The notes: generated from the letters alone by a model not told the origin. Shown: positions 25,527 to 37,481, counted from the stretch's first letter. The stretch is DNA of 64,000 nt from Isoetes taiwanensis (GCA_021234155.1 JAJEKV010000003.1:19886386-19950385), one strand, 5' to 3'. Numbers and translations are program-made.

Positions 25527-25547
25527 CCCAGTACCGATTTTGCACCC
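25527..25547 (-). repeat. Right terminal inverted repeat of the DNA transposon
   Basis: On the plus strand this reads ccagtaccgattttgcaccc followed by AAAT at 25548-25551. The reverse complement matches the left end. An inner motif whose complement reads aagtgcttaaaatcgg resembles aagtgctgaaactcg inside the left end. Confidence 0.65.
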
Positions 25548-25551
25548 AAAT

Positions 25552-28500
25552 ATGCTCCAAGGAAGACATCATTTTCGAAATTAATAAGACCTCGTATCAT
25601 TTGGAAACCTATTGCTATTGTCTTTTTTTTGTTGAATCCCAACCTCACATGCAACTTGAGTTCTTGCTGAAGATTCCTTTAAATGCCCTAAGTTTCTATA
25701 TAGACGCTCATAGATTCCCTCGATACAATCTCCTTTCATGAAGGTTTAAGTTAAACCCATTCTCTTGTTAAAATACTAATTATATAGCAATTACCTCACT
25801 TAGAACATTATCTACCATTCAAAAGCTCACTGTTTGAGATCACTACAATAAAAAATGCCAAGTTTCACGCGAGAAGTTTGTTTCTTAGTTCATAATGGCC
25901 GTCCTAAGAGGTTTATTTCCACTTTTAACCCTCTTCTTAAAATACAATCTCTACCAATCAAGACGTCAGCATTCTTCATAAAAAACAATCCAATGTCATG
26001 GCAAGTTCTAAGTTTCTGCATAGACACTCATAGATTCCCTCGATACAATATCCTTTCATGAAGGTTTAAGTTAAACCCATTCTCTTGTTAAAATACTAAT
26101 TATATAGCAATTACCTCACATAGAACATTCTCTACCAGTCAAAAGCTCACCATTTGAGACTGCCATAATAAAAAATGCCAACTGTCACGCGAGAAGTTTG
26201 TCTCGTAGTTCATAATGGCCATCCTAAATAGAGATGACACTGAGGAATTTATTGCTGTTGCCTTTTTGTTTTTGAATCAAAATTTTACATGCAACTAGAG
26301 TTCTTGTGGAAGATCACTACAATAACATCACACCTTCTTTACAAAAATCAAGGACCATCATTTTGCCTTCACCCTTTAATCGATGATCTAGATTAAAAGC
26401 CCCAAATAAGGCGGTTGTTTTGGTGGAGTACGACGTCACTACATTTGAGTCCTCAATTCTTCCATCGAATGTAGCCTATCTCTATCAACATCCCCACTAA
26501 ATGGAGTTTACACTAAGGGGTTTATTGCTATTGCCTTTAATAAATATCATAATTTTGGCTTATCCAAAATAGAAGAAACCAATGTCAAGATCCAAGCTGA
26601 ACTTCTGTGTTCTACCCATTTCCCAACCTCCCTTTAATATAGTGCTAATCCACTAACCCCAAAAGATATACATCTCAAGTTTGATACTGCTGTGACTCAC
26701 ACTATGTATACATCTGTTCCATGATCCATTCTTTCTATTATCAAAGAACTCGCAGTTATCATAAAACAATTTTGCTAAATAAAAGATGGAGAATACATCC
26801 TCGCCATTTAGCTTCGTTGGATTGTTGTGTAGTAGCAAAATAATGGATGTGTTGGTATAATCAGGGTCAAGTTTGCTTATTTGACATCCACAAATATTTT
26901 TTTTTTAATGTCCACCACATGCATTGCTACAAAATCTTGTAAGCATTATGCTGTCCCAAAAATCGTCATTGCAAATAGCATCTAGCCATATCATCATGAA
27001 ATCTTAGCCTCTTTTCTAGAATGGCCCTACCGGGGTGATAATGCCTTTGGGAATATCTGCATCTTATATGACACTTTTCGTTTATTCTATGAACGAAGAA
27101 GCTTTAATAAACAGCAGTGAACTTTTGACTGTTAGAACTTCTAATAATCAATAATTCAATGTCTTGCAAAGTGTCACGTTGAAAGCTCGTTTCCCAAACT
27201 TGTGAAGTTTTATTTGTGAACTTCCTGTTAGTATAGTAATCAGTTTCCTCTACATGTATATTTCTCAATGTAATTTGTTGGTGAAGGGCGTTAAGCCGGA
27301 CAATTTATTGCTTACCTGTTTTATGGCTTATGCATTTACCCAGTTCCTGGCTAACTTGCATTTGGTTCCACTGCAGGTAACCAAACTTGTTTCTCCATGT
27401 GAAGTTTTTGCATTTACAATGTTCCAGTATTGTGAGTGATTTAGAAAAATGTAATAGGAAAGCAAATTTATCTGTTTAGAGCCACCTTAATAAATGGTGC
27501 ACCTTTTATTTTAAATGCAAACGTGAAAAATAGGTAAACAATGAATTACATAGTCCTAATGTCTATACGTAAAGATAGCAGCATGCTTGGTATTTCTTTC
27601 TTTTTGCAGAAAGATATACTGCTTTGAATAATGAAACAGGAAAGCTTGAGCATCTTATGAAGGTCCATGAAGCAACCACCATCCATGAGTATTCATGTTC
27701 AAAATGAACAGAAGGCAATAAAGAATAACCAGATAAAAGTTGAAAAAAATTGTATTACCACATGTTTTTCATAGATGTGATAGCATTGCATCATGCCAAG
27801 ATGCTCGCAATGCTTACATCCTACTCATATTTCTTTGCCATGCTTTCAAGCTATACTTCTTAAGCTGACCAACACTAAGTTGCAACCAGCAATAAGAATG
27901 GGATTGTTCCACATATCTTGTTTCATTTCTGCGTGCATTACCATGGTGAGCTCTGTTGCATGCTAGCATAAATTCAAGTACACGGATGCTCAAGTGCTTG
28001 CTACACTAGCATGTTACATAATGGAGCAAAGAAAATATTGAATTCATATAATTAGCTCCTGATAAGTTTCTAGCAATGCAACTGGCCTAGTAGCCACTCC
28101 ATCATATGTGAAGGAAACCAAGAATCTTGAAATAATAACGTTAAAGATGAAACATTCTTGACAAGGAAGTGATGCTTCCTTCACTAAAGTGGAAAATGAG
28201 ATCAGCTGAGTTTAATTCGTTCCATGCATCATAAGTCTTCATAGCTAGCTGCTATAGGAACTATTGCTTGCACCAATTACAATGCGCTCTACTCACTTGA
28301 AACATATATGCTTAACGCTGCCCAGCATGATATCACAATCTACTTCTGCTATCGATGCCACAAAACATCTACTCCGGTTCCAATTTCAAAAATTTAAAAC
28401 TGCTTTTAACATTGCACAAGAAAATAAAAGCAGATAAGCAGCGATAGCAGTGAAACAACTTACAAGCTAGCTTTGTTGGATTGCAGAAGCTATGTCAGAA

Positions 28501-28640
28501 ATAGCTATGTTAGCAAGTTTCTTAGCCTTTAAAGTGGTCTTGGCATGTTGTGCCAGACTAGTTAGGTGTCTGAACTTCTTCCATCTGCAAGGAATCCTCT
28601 CATTATAATTTATATATAATTTTCATATTTTACAAATGCA
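25552..28640. repeat. Gene-free; direct repeat 25690-25908 / 26009-26226
   Basis: The segment aagtttctatatagacgctc... at 25690 recurs at 26009 through cctttcatgaaggtttaag to cataatggccatccta, about 320 bases apart. A related, more diverged copy lies left of the DNA transposon. From 26230 to 28640 I found no gene; a possible exon-like frame at 27609-27700 has a cag before it but no recognisable homology. Confidence 0.6.
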
Positions 28641-28644
28641 TTCA

Positions 28645-29076
28645 TTAAAATAATAATAGCAACAAACCAGACATTGCAATACAAACCAGACATTGCAGGG
28701 ACATGGACCTACATTCTTGTGTATAAACCCTAAGGAGCTCTTGATTTTCCTTCAACACGCCAGTAAAATAATCGTAAGCCACATTTTCTCGACTCCTTTG
28801 ATCCTCTTTCATATCTTCCGAGTTGCCTGATTCTTCATCTTCATCATCCTCTTCCTGGCAATGCAAACTCCTCAGAAACTCAAAAAAGCTCTTGGCACTC
28901 GGCTGTTTTTTGGTTTTTATGTACTTCTTGATTATGCTGCTAGATGCATAACCTACAAAGACACTTTCATGGGGAGCGAGATGACTATCTGGGATCAGCC
29001 CCTTCCCATCTGTCGCCGAATTAGCAAGAATCATTCCTCTGCCTCTTGCAGACAACACAACGCCGCCTTTCTTCAC
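28645..29076 (-). pseudogene. Unknown acidic/basic protein fragment (unit 1)
   Basis: A 143-residue minus-strand frame: a Gly/Val start (KKGGVVLSARGRGMI), a basic patch SSSIIKKYIKTKKQ, an acidic run QEEDDEDEESGNSED, then ENQELLRVYTQE. I do not recognise the family. Its N-terminal half recurs at 31472-31702 and again in 33984-34170 as part of a tandem duplication, where it is cut off after FLRSLHCQEE(D). The full-length version here therefore appears to be the parental arrangement, and the repeat breakpoint (about 28846) lies inside this frame. It could be an exon of a host gene. Confidence 0.4.
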
Positions 29077-29465
29077 CCGTGGGTTGTTTCCCTATCACAT
29101 AACACTATCTTCCCCTAGACTAGCTTTGAATCTAAAGAGCCAGCCAAAGAGAGGCTAGAACTATATGTATCGGTTCTGTTCTTAGTCAAGAAGGCATCTC
29201 CAGCAAACCTTATAAGGAGCCACTACCAAATTCTCACTTTGCTATCTTCCGCAACTTTCTCCAAAACTTGAGAGACATTAGTTGTAGGGCTACTGACTTT
29301 TCCAACTTTGACTTGGACAGGATAAATCTAGCAAGCGGCTCTTGGAGGAAACGAAATAGCCGAGGTAAACGAATGATATCCTATACTAAATGCCACATTT
29401 GTTAAGAACTATTAAAGTTTATATAAGGATGAACATAATTTAAAAATAAAGGGGAAAATGCTCAC

Positions 29466-29669
29466 TGGATCTGCAAACAGATTGTACAGAAATGGTTGAA
29501 CATCATCTAACATCTCTGGACCACCCGAGTTCAATAACAACACTGCAACCTTCTCGTCATGATAGAATGCTTGTCCACAATGCCCATGCTTTGCAGAGCT
29601 CGCCACTCCAACCTTCTCGTCATGATAGAATGCTTGTCCACAATGCCCATGCTTTGCAGAGCTCGCCAC
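29466..29669 (-). pseudogene. Ferrochelatase exon fragment, unit 1
   Basis: The frame contains [20 protein letters not shown] and [10 protein letters not shown], the conserved N-terminal block of ferrochelatase, which inserts iron into protoporphyrin IX at the last step of haem synthesis. A splice donor (GTGAGC) follows the FADP codons, as expected for one exon. No other ferrochelatase exon is nearby, so this is an orphan fragment. A roughly 66-bp internal tandem copy repeats the [14 protein letters not shown] segment in frame. One conserved Leu in LLNLGG is Ser here but not in unit 2. Confidence 0.75.
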
Positions 29670-30354
29670 GGTCCTGGTTCATTAAAGGCTGGTGGAGTCA
29701 CTAAAGTAAAATCTATTTTGTACAACTTCAGGGGAAATTTTCTTATAAAGTGGGAAACTTTTGGCATAATTATGACTGCCACTATTAGATGCAGAGTCTG
29801 TTAGTCTAGGTCATAATCCAAATGAAGTGCTACACCCATTAAATCCCACTTTGCTCTGAACTATATTTACGAGCCCATCAGAAAAGTTTCTCAGTCTGTT
29901 AATTCACTCAACTGATAAACCTGACTAGTTGGTTGGCACAGCAACTACATTAACAAATTTATATTAAAGGTATGTATGCAGATTCAATATAGTTGACTAC
30001 ACTATGTTTTTAAATTAAATTCTTGTGTGGCACATGCTGTAACCACCATAGCAGATATCACACAATGTGAGGCAAAAGAATGTCAAGGCACTTATAACAT
30101 TCAAGTTCTCCATTAGAGGGTTGTACTTTACATCTTGTATTTGAGATATTAATAACGGACTTATATGTATCTCTTACAATGACGAGAGTCGAGGTGACAA
30201 GAAAATCATGTGCCATATGTTCACTAGTAGTGGAGAAGTAGGCCTTTAGTGGCAACAACCCTCTACCTTCAATTTACAAGTTTAATAATGCACTTCTAGG
30301 TGCATTCTATACACTTGGGCCAGTTGAAAATTTTAATGATGACTAAATTTCCTC

Positions 30355-31063
30355 ACCTTTTTACAATCCATCTCTTGCCAGATGTTCTAAAGCCACCTAA
30401 ACCTTGATCGCTACTTTCACCGCTACTCTCAGCTCCACTTACATATAACTTCTTACTACTGAATAACTCGGCATTTGTCCGATACTCCAAGCCAAAAGCG
30501 GATCATCAATTCCTCTAATTCCTCTAATTGTAACCGATAGGTGGCTTCTCCCTTCTTCGATGAAGCAATAAACGAGTCATCTTTCTTTGCGTTTCTTTTT
30601 TTTTTTATTTGTAGGTGCTCATTTATGCGAGTAATACTTTTTCTATAGGCTCAAGCTGCCACGGTGAAGCGGTAAGCTTGACATCATTCACTACCCGAGA
30701 GCGGATAAAATCAGGTTATTTGTGAAGCATTATACCTCATAAGATTCTTTCAAGGTGAAAAAAAATGTTTGCATGTTGTAAAACCATTATAAGCATTACT
30801 TGTTCACCACCACTGAATACGATGTCTTGGAAACTCTGCTTTACACTTGTATGAATAGTGCCAACATTTGGGATGTGATGCCGCAAAATTGCCCGCCTCT
30901 CACTTTCTTTGATTTCATCAGGATCAAGAGGTGAGTCAATTGATGCGTAGTCCGAAAGAACAGAAACACTACCATAGCCTGGTTCAAATAACAGTTGATA
31001 AGGCCTTGCTGGAAATATGTACATGTGAGCTACCGCAAAGCAATAGCCATCGCAAGGAAACAT
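30355..31063 (-). pseudogene. LAZ1-homolog exons (C-terminal half), unit 1, degraded
   Basis: The minus-strand segment 30790-31063 encodes AHMYIFPARPYQLLFEPGYG, VSVLSDYASIDSPLDPDEI and GGEQ, matching the central region of LAZ1/DUF300 proteins, the plant relatives of organic solute transporter alpha. The last exon (30355-30700) is recognisable against unit 2 but broken by several small indels. Plant LAZ1 proteins are multi-pass tonoplast or plasma-membrane proteins linked to cell death and hormone signalling. This copy cannot make one. Confidence 0.75.
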
Positions 31064-31290
31064 ACACTGATGTCTTAACAATAATCAGCTAAATATTTAG
31101 TCTATTATAATTTTTATTTTGAACGGAAAATCATATCCTGATGGAGTCGTTGAGATGTTAAACAGGATCATTGGCAATTCTAGTCTACGGTTGCATTTAC
31201 AATATTGTGGGCTTATTTTCAAAGGATTATGCTAATCAATGAATTGAAAGATGTAGTCACTCATATATATGCAATGCTGAAGAACCTTAC

Positions 31291-31480
31291 CTCTATGCAT
31301 ATGATGAAATCCTGCAAACTTGCTTGCAACTTCATCCCTTCAATAGATGATACGTTAATGGCACCTGAACCAAAAAGAACTGCTATGCATACACCTTGCC
31401 ACCAAGTTGCAAATACTATAGCTTTGAATGAAATGAATTTTGCCAACGACTTAATTTCATGAAGTTCGTCCTTAATATCC
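31291..31480 (-). pseudogene. LAZ1-homolog upstream exon, unit 1
   Basis: It encodes FISFKAIVFATWWQGVCIAV and LQDFIICIE, then a GTAAGG donor, matching the transmembrane segments that precede the AHMYIFPA exon in LAZ1 proteins. The upstream end of the exon is replaced at the duplication junction by the acidic-protein fragment. Confidence 0.75.
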
Positions 31481-31702
31481 TCTTCCTGGCAATGCAAACT
31501 CCTCAGAAACTCGAAAAAGCTCTTGGCACTCGGCTGTTTTTTTAGTTTTTATGTACTTCTTGATTATGCTGCTAGATGCATAACCTACAGCACTCGCCGG
31601 AAGCAGATGACTATCTGCGATCAGCCCCTCCCCATCTGTCGCAGAATTAGCAAGAATCATTCCTCTGCCTCCTGCAGACAACACAACGCCACCTTTCTTC
31701 AC
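31472..31702 (-). pseudogene. Unknown acidic-protein fragment, unit 2 (truncated)
   Basis: This is a copy of the N-terminal half of 28645-29076 (KKGGVVLSAGGRGMI, SSSIIKKYIKTKK). A frame change near KTKK and the duplication junction end it. The third partial copy lies at about 33984-34170. Confidence 0.55.
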
Positions 31703-32091
31703 CCGTGGGTTGTTTCCCTATCACATAACACTATCTTCCCCTACACTAGCTTTGGATCTAAAGAGCCAGCCAAACAGAGGCTAGAACTATATGTATCGGT
31801 TCTGTTCTTAGTCAAGAAGGCATCTCCAGAAAACCTTATAAGGAGCCACAACCAAATTCTCACTTTGCTATCTTCCGCAACTTTCTCCAAAACTTGAGAG
31901 ACATTAGTTGTAGGGCTACTGACTTTTCCAACTTTGACTTGGACAGGATAAATCTAGCAAGCGGCTCTTGGAGGAAACGAAATAGCCGAGGTAAACGAAT
32001 GATATCCTATACTAAATGCCACATTTGTTAAGAACTATTAAAGTTTATATAAGGATGAACATAATTTAAAAATAAAGGGGAAAATGCTCAC

Positions 32092-32232
32092 TGGATCTGC
32101 AAACAGATTGTACAGAAATGGTTGAACATCATCTAACATCTCTGGACCACCCAAGTTCAATAACAACACTGCAACCTTCTCGTCATGATAGAATGCTTGT
32201 CCACAATGCCCATGCTTTGCAGAGCTCGCCAC
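32092..32232 (-). pseudogene. Ferrochelatase exon fragment, unit 2
   Basis: It encodes [20 protein letters not shown] and FLYNLFADP with a GTGAGC donor after it. The internal 66-bp duplication is present here too but is shifted by one base, so the second copy is out of frame. Confidence 0.75.
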
Positions 32233-32899
32233 TCCAACCTTTCGTCATGATAGAATGCTTGTCCACAATGCCCATGCTTTGCAGAGCTCGCCACGGTCCT
32301 GGTTCATTAAAGGCTGGTGGAGTCACTAAAGTAAAATCTATTTTGTACAACTTCAGGGGAAATTTTCTTATAAAGTGGGAAACTTTTGGCATAATTATGA
32401 CTGCCACTATTAGATGCAGAGTCTGTTAGTCTAGGTCATAATCCAAATGAAGTGCTACACCCATTAAATCCCACTTTGCTCTGAACTATATTTACGAGCC
32501 CATCAGAAAAGTTTCTCAGTCTGTTAATTCACTCAACTGATAAACCTGACTAGTTGGTTGGCACAGCAACTACATTAACAAATTTATATTAAAGGTATGT
32601 ATGCAGATTCAATATAGTTGACTACACTATGTTTTTAAATTAAATTCTTGTGTGGCACATGCTGTAACCACCATAGCAGATATCACACAATGTGAGGCAA
32701 AAGAATGTCAAGGCACTTATAACATTCAAGTTCTCCATTAGAGGGTTGTACTTTACATCTTGTATTTGAGATATTAATAACGGACTTATATGTATCTCTT
32801 ACAATGACGAGAGTCGAGGTGACAAGAAAATCATGTGCCATGTGTTCACTAGTAGTGGAGATTGGGCCAGTTGAAAATTTTAATGATGACTAAATTTCC

Positions 32900-33607
32900 T
32901 CACCTTTTTACAATCCATCTCTTGCCAGATGTTCTAAAGCCACCTAAACCTTGATCGCTACTTTCACCGCTACTCTCAGCTCCACTTACATATAACTTCT
33001 TACTACGAATAACTCCGCTGTCACTGATACTCCCAGCCAAAAGCGGATCATCAATTCCTCTAATTCCTCTAATTGCACTGATAGGTGGCTTCTCCCTTAC
33101 TGATGAAGCAATAAACGAGTCATCTTTGCTGCGTTTCTTTTCTTTTTTTCGCTGTAGGTGCTCATTTATGCGAGTAATACTTTTTTCTATAGGCTCAACT
33201 GCCTGGTGAACGGTAAGCTTGACATCATTCACTACCCGAGAGCCAGATAAAATCAGGTTATTTGTGAAGCATTATACCTCATAAGATTCTTTCAAGGTGA
33301 AAAAAATGTTTGCATGTTGTAAAACCATTATAAGCATTACTTGTTCACCACCACTGAATACGATGTCTTGGAAACTCTGCTTTACACTTGTATGAATAGT
33401 GCCAACATTTGGGATGTGATGCCGCAAAATTGCCCGCCTCTCACTTTCTTTGATTTCATCAGGATCAAGAGGTGAGTCAATTGATGCGTAGTCCGAAAGA
33501 ACAGAAACACTACCATAGCCTGGTTCAAATAACAGTTGATAAGGCCTTGCTGGAAATATGTACATGTGAGCTACTGCAGCAATAGCCATCTGCAAGGAAA
33601 CATACAC
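32900..33607 (-). pseudogene. LAZ1-homolog last two exons, unit 2
   Basis: Exon 33341-33589 has a clean TTGCAG acceptor before ATGGCTATTGC and a GTAATG donor. It encodes MAIAAVAHMYIFPARPYQLL and DYASIDSPLDPDEIKESE. The last exon (32900 to about 33232) encodes NDVKLTVHQAVEPIEKSI, RKKEKKRSKDDSF, GIDDPLLAGSISDSGV and ends GKRWIVKR-stop, a good match to the LAZ1 C-terminus. The acceptor for that last exon is not canonical (ggctctcggGTAG), so splicing is doubtful. The N-terminal exons are missing. This is the better-preserved copy. Confidence 0.8.
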
Positions 33608-33830
33608 TGATGTCTTAACAATAATCAGCTAAATATTTAGTCTATTATAATTTTTATTTTGAACGGAAAATCATATCCTGATGGAGTCGTTGAGATGTTA
33701 AACAGGATCATTGGCAATTCTAGTCTACGGTTGCATTTACAATATTGTGGGCTTATTTTCAAAGGATTATGCTAATCAATGAATTGAAAGATGTAGTCAT
33801 TCATATATATGCAATGCTGAAGAACCTTAC

Positions 33831-33983
33831 CTCTATGCATATGATGAAATCCTGCAAACTTGCTTGCAACTTCATCCCTTCAATAGATGATACGTTAATG
33901 GCACCTGAACCAAAAAGAACTGCTATGCATACACCTTGCCACCAAGTTGCAAATACTATAGCTTTGAATGAAATGAATTTTGC
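33831..33983 (-). pseudogene. LAZ1-homolog upstream exon, unit 2 (truncated)
   Basis: It is the same exon as at 31291-31480, with the GTAAGG donor. It is cut at 33983, where the partial third unit begins. Confidence 0.7.
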
Positions 33984-34398
33984 CTACTTTTTTAGTTTTT
34001 ATAGTACTTCTTGATTATGCTGCTAGATGCATAACCTACAGCACTCGCCGGAAGCAAATGACTATCTGCGATCAGCCCCTCCCCATCTGTCGCAGAATTA
34101 GCAAGAATCATTCCTCTGCCTCCTGTAGACAACACAACGCCACCTTTCTTCACCCGTGGGTTGTTTCCCTATCACATAACACTATCTTCCCCTACACTAG
34201 CTTTGGATCTAAAGAGCCAGCCAAACAGAGGCTAGAACTATATGTATCGGTTCCGTTCTTAGTCAAGAAAGCATCTCCAGCAAACCTTATGAGGAGCCAC
34301 TACCAAATTCTCACTTTGCTATCTTCTGCAACTTTCTCCAAAACTTGAGAGACATTAGCTGTAGGGCTACTGACTTTTCCAACTTTGACTTGGACAGG

Positions 34399-35243
34399 TT
34401 TGTTTAAATATTCCTACAAATCAAGAGAAAATGAAAACAACAGAACGTCACAAAAGACATAAAAACATACAGAACCATTCAACTGCAGAGTGCAAAATGT
34501 GAAAAGATATGCAGAAAAGGTTACATGACCATAAATGAAAGAATAACGACATTGTTAAGATGCAAGGAGGGGCCCAAACACTTGCAGTTCTAAATGTCCT
34601 GGGCGTAAACACTTCCAGTTGGTTGCAACATAACGTGTTGGTTCTGCTCACATATTGGTCCTGCTAACACATTGGTCCTGCAAACTAATTTAATGGAACA
34701 ATTGATGTTTTTCCATTTTGAACTGCTCAGAGGCATTCCTTCTGATATCATGAAGTAGGTACATTAATATTTCGAAGCCTATCATATGACACGAAAACTG
34801 ATGAGAAGACAACCTGAACTGTGCCAGAGAGAATCCCATCTTATTCAAAAGATTCAGTGTCAAGATAACCTTGTCTTGCTCGAAAACCATCAGCTGAAAC
34901 GTTTAAACGTTGTCCTTGTAAAATTTCCCTTTAGAAGACAACTTTGAAAAGGATTTAGCCAAGTGATTGACACATAAGGCTGCTCTAAATCATTTTGTAT
35001 AACATGGTTGTTTTAAATTGGGTGCTGCCAAGTTACATTTGAGAAACCAAGAGTATTAAACATCCTAACTATTCTTGCAAAGCAACAAGCAGATTTACCT
35101 TGATCAGCTACTGCTTTTAAAGAGACAAAAGCCAGCCAAAGAAGTTTTAGATGGCCCTCCTGTGTGGCCCCAAGATGGCATAACTTAAGTAACGCCCCAA
35201 GATGGCATAACTTAAGTAACAAAATAATACTTGACAAGCCACT
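34399..35243. other. No gene seen; short direct repeat at 35165-35220
   Basis: AT-rich, without domain-bearing frames. The phrase gccccaagatggcataacttaagtaac occurs twice in a row at about 35167-35220. Confidence 0.5.
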
Positions 35244-35720
35244 TCAAGCTGTAAGGGGAGCCATCCCTTCCGCAGTCCCCTCGGCAAATCCCAGCATGCT
35301 GGCACGGTATACATAACGCCCAGCAGAAGTGGAAGCAGTGTGAGTGCCATGCCCATCGGAATCCCGAGCGGATTTGAACTCTGAGGTCTCATTTATGGGT
35401 CCGCTCCTGCAAAAATAACGAGCCCCCACAAGCTTATTATTACAATGTGAGGCATTGAATCCAGGACAAGAAGCAAAAACAAGAGCAACGCCATAGCCGA
35501 AGCCAGAGGAAAATGCTTGGAAGGAGGGGCATTTCTCGACAGAGGTGGGGAGGGGTCGCGGGGTGGCTATTTTGGGAGGAAGGCGCGGAAGGGAGGGCAG
35601 AATCCGAGGTGCAGAAGCCATAGCCAAGTCCGGCGGATAGCGTTTGTGTAGCAGGCTGATAATGGGGCTGGATGACCGACCATTTACAGGCAGCAGCCAG
35701 TTTTTAGCAGTCATCAGCAT
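35244..35720 (-). pseudogene. Subtilisin-like protease (S8) fragment with the catalytic His motif
   Basis: The minus-strand frame contains [26 protein letters not shown] and [17 protein letters not shown]. This is the exon around the catalytic histidine (GHGTH) of plant subtilases, which are secreted serine proteases. The catalytic Asp region before it and the Ser region after it are absent, and the N-terminal third is Pro/Ser-rich sequence I cannot place. The frame stops right after GMAPLTA. It has the same strand as the neighbouring LAZ1 and ferrochelatase fragments. Confidence 0.7.
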
Positions 35721-37476
35721 ATGCTAGGTATATGCCATCATATACTTGAATATGCCCACATACCCACATAAACGAGGGTTTGCCCCCCTAGGGGCAACCC
35801 AATAAATACCGTGAAAGGAACCGAAAGAGATAGCAGATGAAAAATTGTAAGAAAATGAACGGATTTGAATTTACCATAACAAGAACCAAATAATAGCCAT
35901 TAAAGAAGGACCTAAAAATAGCTATTAAAGAGGAGCTTTTAGAGTTAAACTTTAGAGCCACCATTAAATTAGTGACTATGCTAATCTACGTTGAAACTGG
36001 GCCTATGTTGATGGATTTCTCATATATTTTAAAGGCATAATTACTTACCTATTTCCTGCCTCCACCACCATCTTCGAGTGTGGAGCATAGTATTGTGCGC
36101 TGTAATGCCCACTATTTGGAGCCATAGTATGCCACAATCACTTGTCTTTCATACTGTTGCGATATAAGTCTCGCTCTTACGACAAACTGCGTATGCGCTC
36201 ATGTTTACCTTCATAAAATGGATCCCACCACACTTCCAGCTCTAATCTGGCCTAAGATTCCTAGGGCCATTGCCATCTTTTCTTTTGGATTCGGTTCAAC
36301 CCTTGTCCTACCTAGCACATACGTTTCCATGGCAAGGCATTTTTAATTTAAGCTGGCAAGTCAATTCAATGCGATGTTATCTTATTTAATCTTTTGAGAT
36401 GTTTATAATATTTTAGATTGCCATTTTAAGTTTTTTTTAGATTTACCTTGATCTCTTCTAGATTCGTATTCGTGGAAGCTGCAAGTTTTAGAGCTAGAAC
36501 ACAAGTCATTATACTACTCAACTTGCTCGTCATGCTATTGTCTCCAAGATGTGTAGGTCTTGATTAGGTTTAACTTCTTTCACCTAAAACATGAAACAAT
36601 TAGAAAAAACTGTAATTTAACATTGGTATACAGAACTTGTATGATAACAATGTTTTTTGCTCCTTTGTGTATTTTCTTTTAATCTCATTTATCTTCCGAA
36701 GTTTGCCAACTTGATTGAGCTTGTTGGTGCTTGCCTTGACATGCTGCTTGGTTTATCTTGCTAGCAATATTTTACTTGAAGATCTTTAATGCCACATTGC
36801 CTTGAAAGAGAAAGTTCACGCATTTTTCTCTTATTTTTGTGGCAAGTGTAGTTGCTATAGTAGGTACTATACCTCGTTTAAAGATATTATAAAATGAAGT
36901 GATAAATAATCAACTACTTCACATTATAATTGACCATTATCTATCAAGAATTTGAACAAAATCAAGAAATTTTTGCTTTTGATAAGAGACTTAGCTTTGT
37001 GGAGTTCAATTCAAGACTTAGCTCTATCAGTGCAAGGTGACAGAGTCAGGCAACCACATATTGGAAACATATTATGGCTCCTTGAATTTGTCAAAATCAA
37101 GTAACGTATATTTATCTATCCATCTATTTTGCTAAGGTGATTTGACCTTGTATATTTACTTTGTTTATTATTTACGTTCTGAAATACAAGTTTGGATCAA
37201 ATTCTAAAATAAGCAGGATTTGTCAAAAGAAGACTGACTAAATTTATTTGAAGATTAAGTTTTGATAATTTTGATTTCCATTCACATAATTTAGTCAATG
37301 ATAGCCTTTTATTACTTTAAAACTAGTGTTTCTCATTTTTTTTTTAAGATTTGAAATTTAAGAAACTACGATAATAATTTCACATATTTCATATTTGAAT
37401 GGTATTGTCATTGGCTTCTTAATTATGCTAGTATGTAAGTACTTTTTAATCCTAATTTCAAGAGTGAGATTGATTG
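35721..37476. other. No gene; relic of a dispersed repeat at 35770-35860
   Basis: At 35775-35860 the phrases gtttgcccccctaggggcaac and cgtgaaaggaaccgaaagag resemble (on either strand) parts of 5905-6050 and 44945-44990. The rest, to 37476, is AT-rich and without recognisable features. Confidence 0.5.
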
Positions 37477-37481
37477 CGTCC

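Larger units (their letters stand above)
18880..25547. mobile_element. Candidate 6.67-kb DNA transposon with TIRs, 4-bp TSD, convergent phosphatase and transposase genes
   Basis: The left end reads gggtgtaaaatcgctagtgg. The reverse complement of the right end reads gggtgcaaaatcggtactgg. They agree at 17 of the first 20 positions (18 of 21). Directly outside are AAAT (18876-18879) and AAAT (25548-25551), a plausible 4-bp target duplication. Inside, a plus-strand gene set ending in an FCP1/NIF-like phosphatase converges on a minus-strand gene with transposase-like motifs that is broken by stops and frameshifts. Both ends also carry an aagtgct motif 30-60 bases in. The element looks non-autonomous now. 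I cannot assign a superfamily. Confidence 0.65.
28846..34398. repeat. Tandem duplication: two 2.5-2.6 kb units plus a partial third
   Basis: Unit 1 (about 28846-31480), unit 2 (about 31481-33983) and a truncated unit 3 (about 33984-34398) are highly similar. Each full unit contains, on the minus strand, a fragment of the unknown acidic protein, a ferrochelatase exon and LAZ1 exons. Unit 2 lacks about 85 bases present in unit 1 near 30237-30320. Junctions fall inside coding fragments: the LAZ1 exon is fused to the acidic-protein exon at about 31480 and 33983. Unit 3 ends at ttggacagg and then diverges. Confidence 0.9.
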
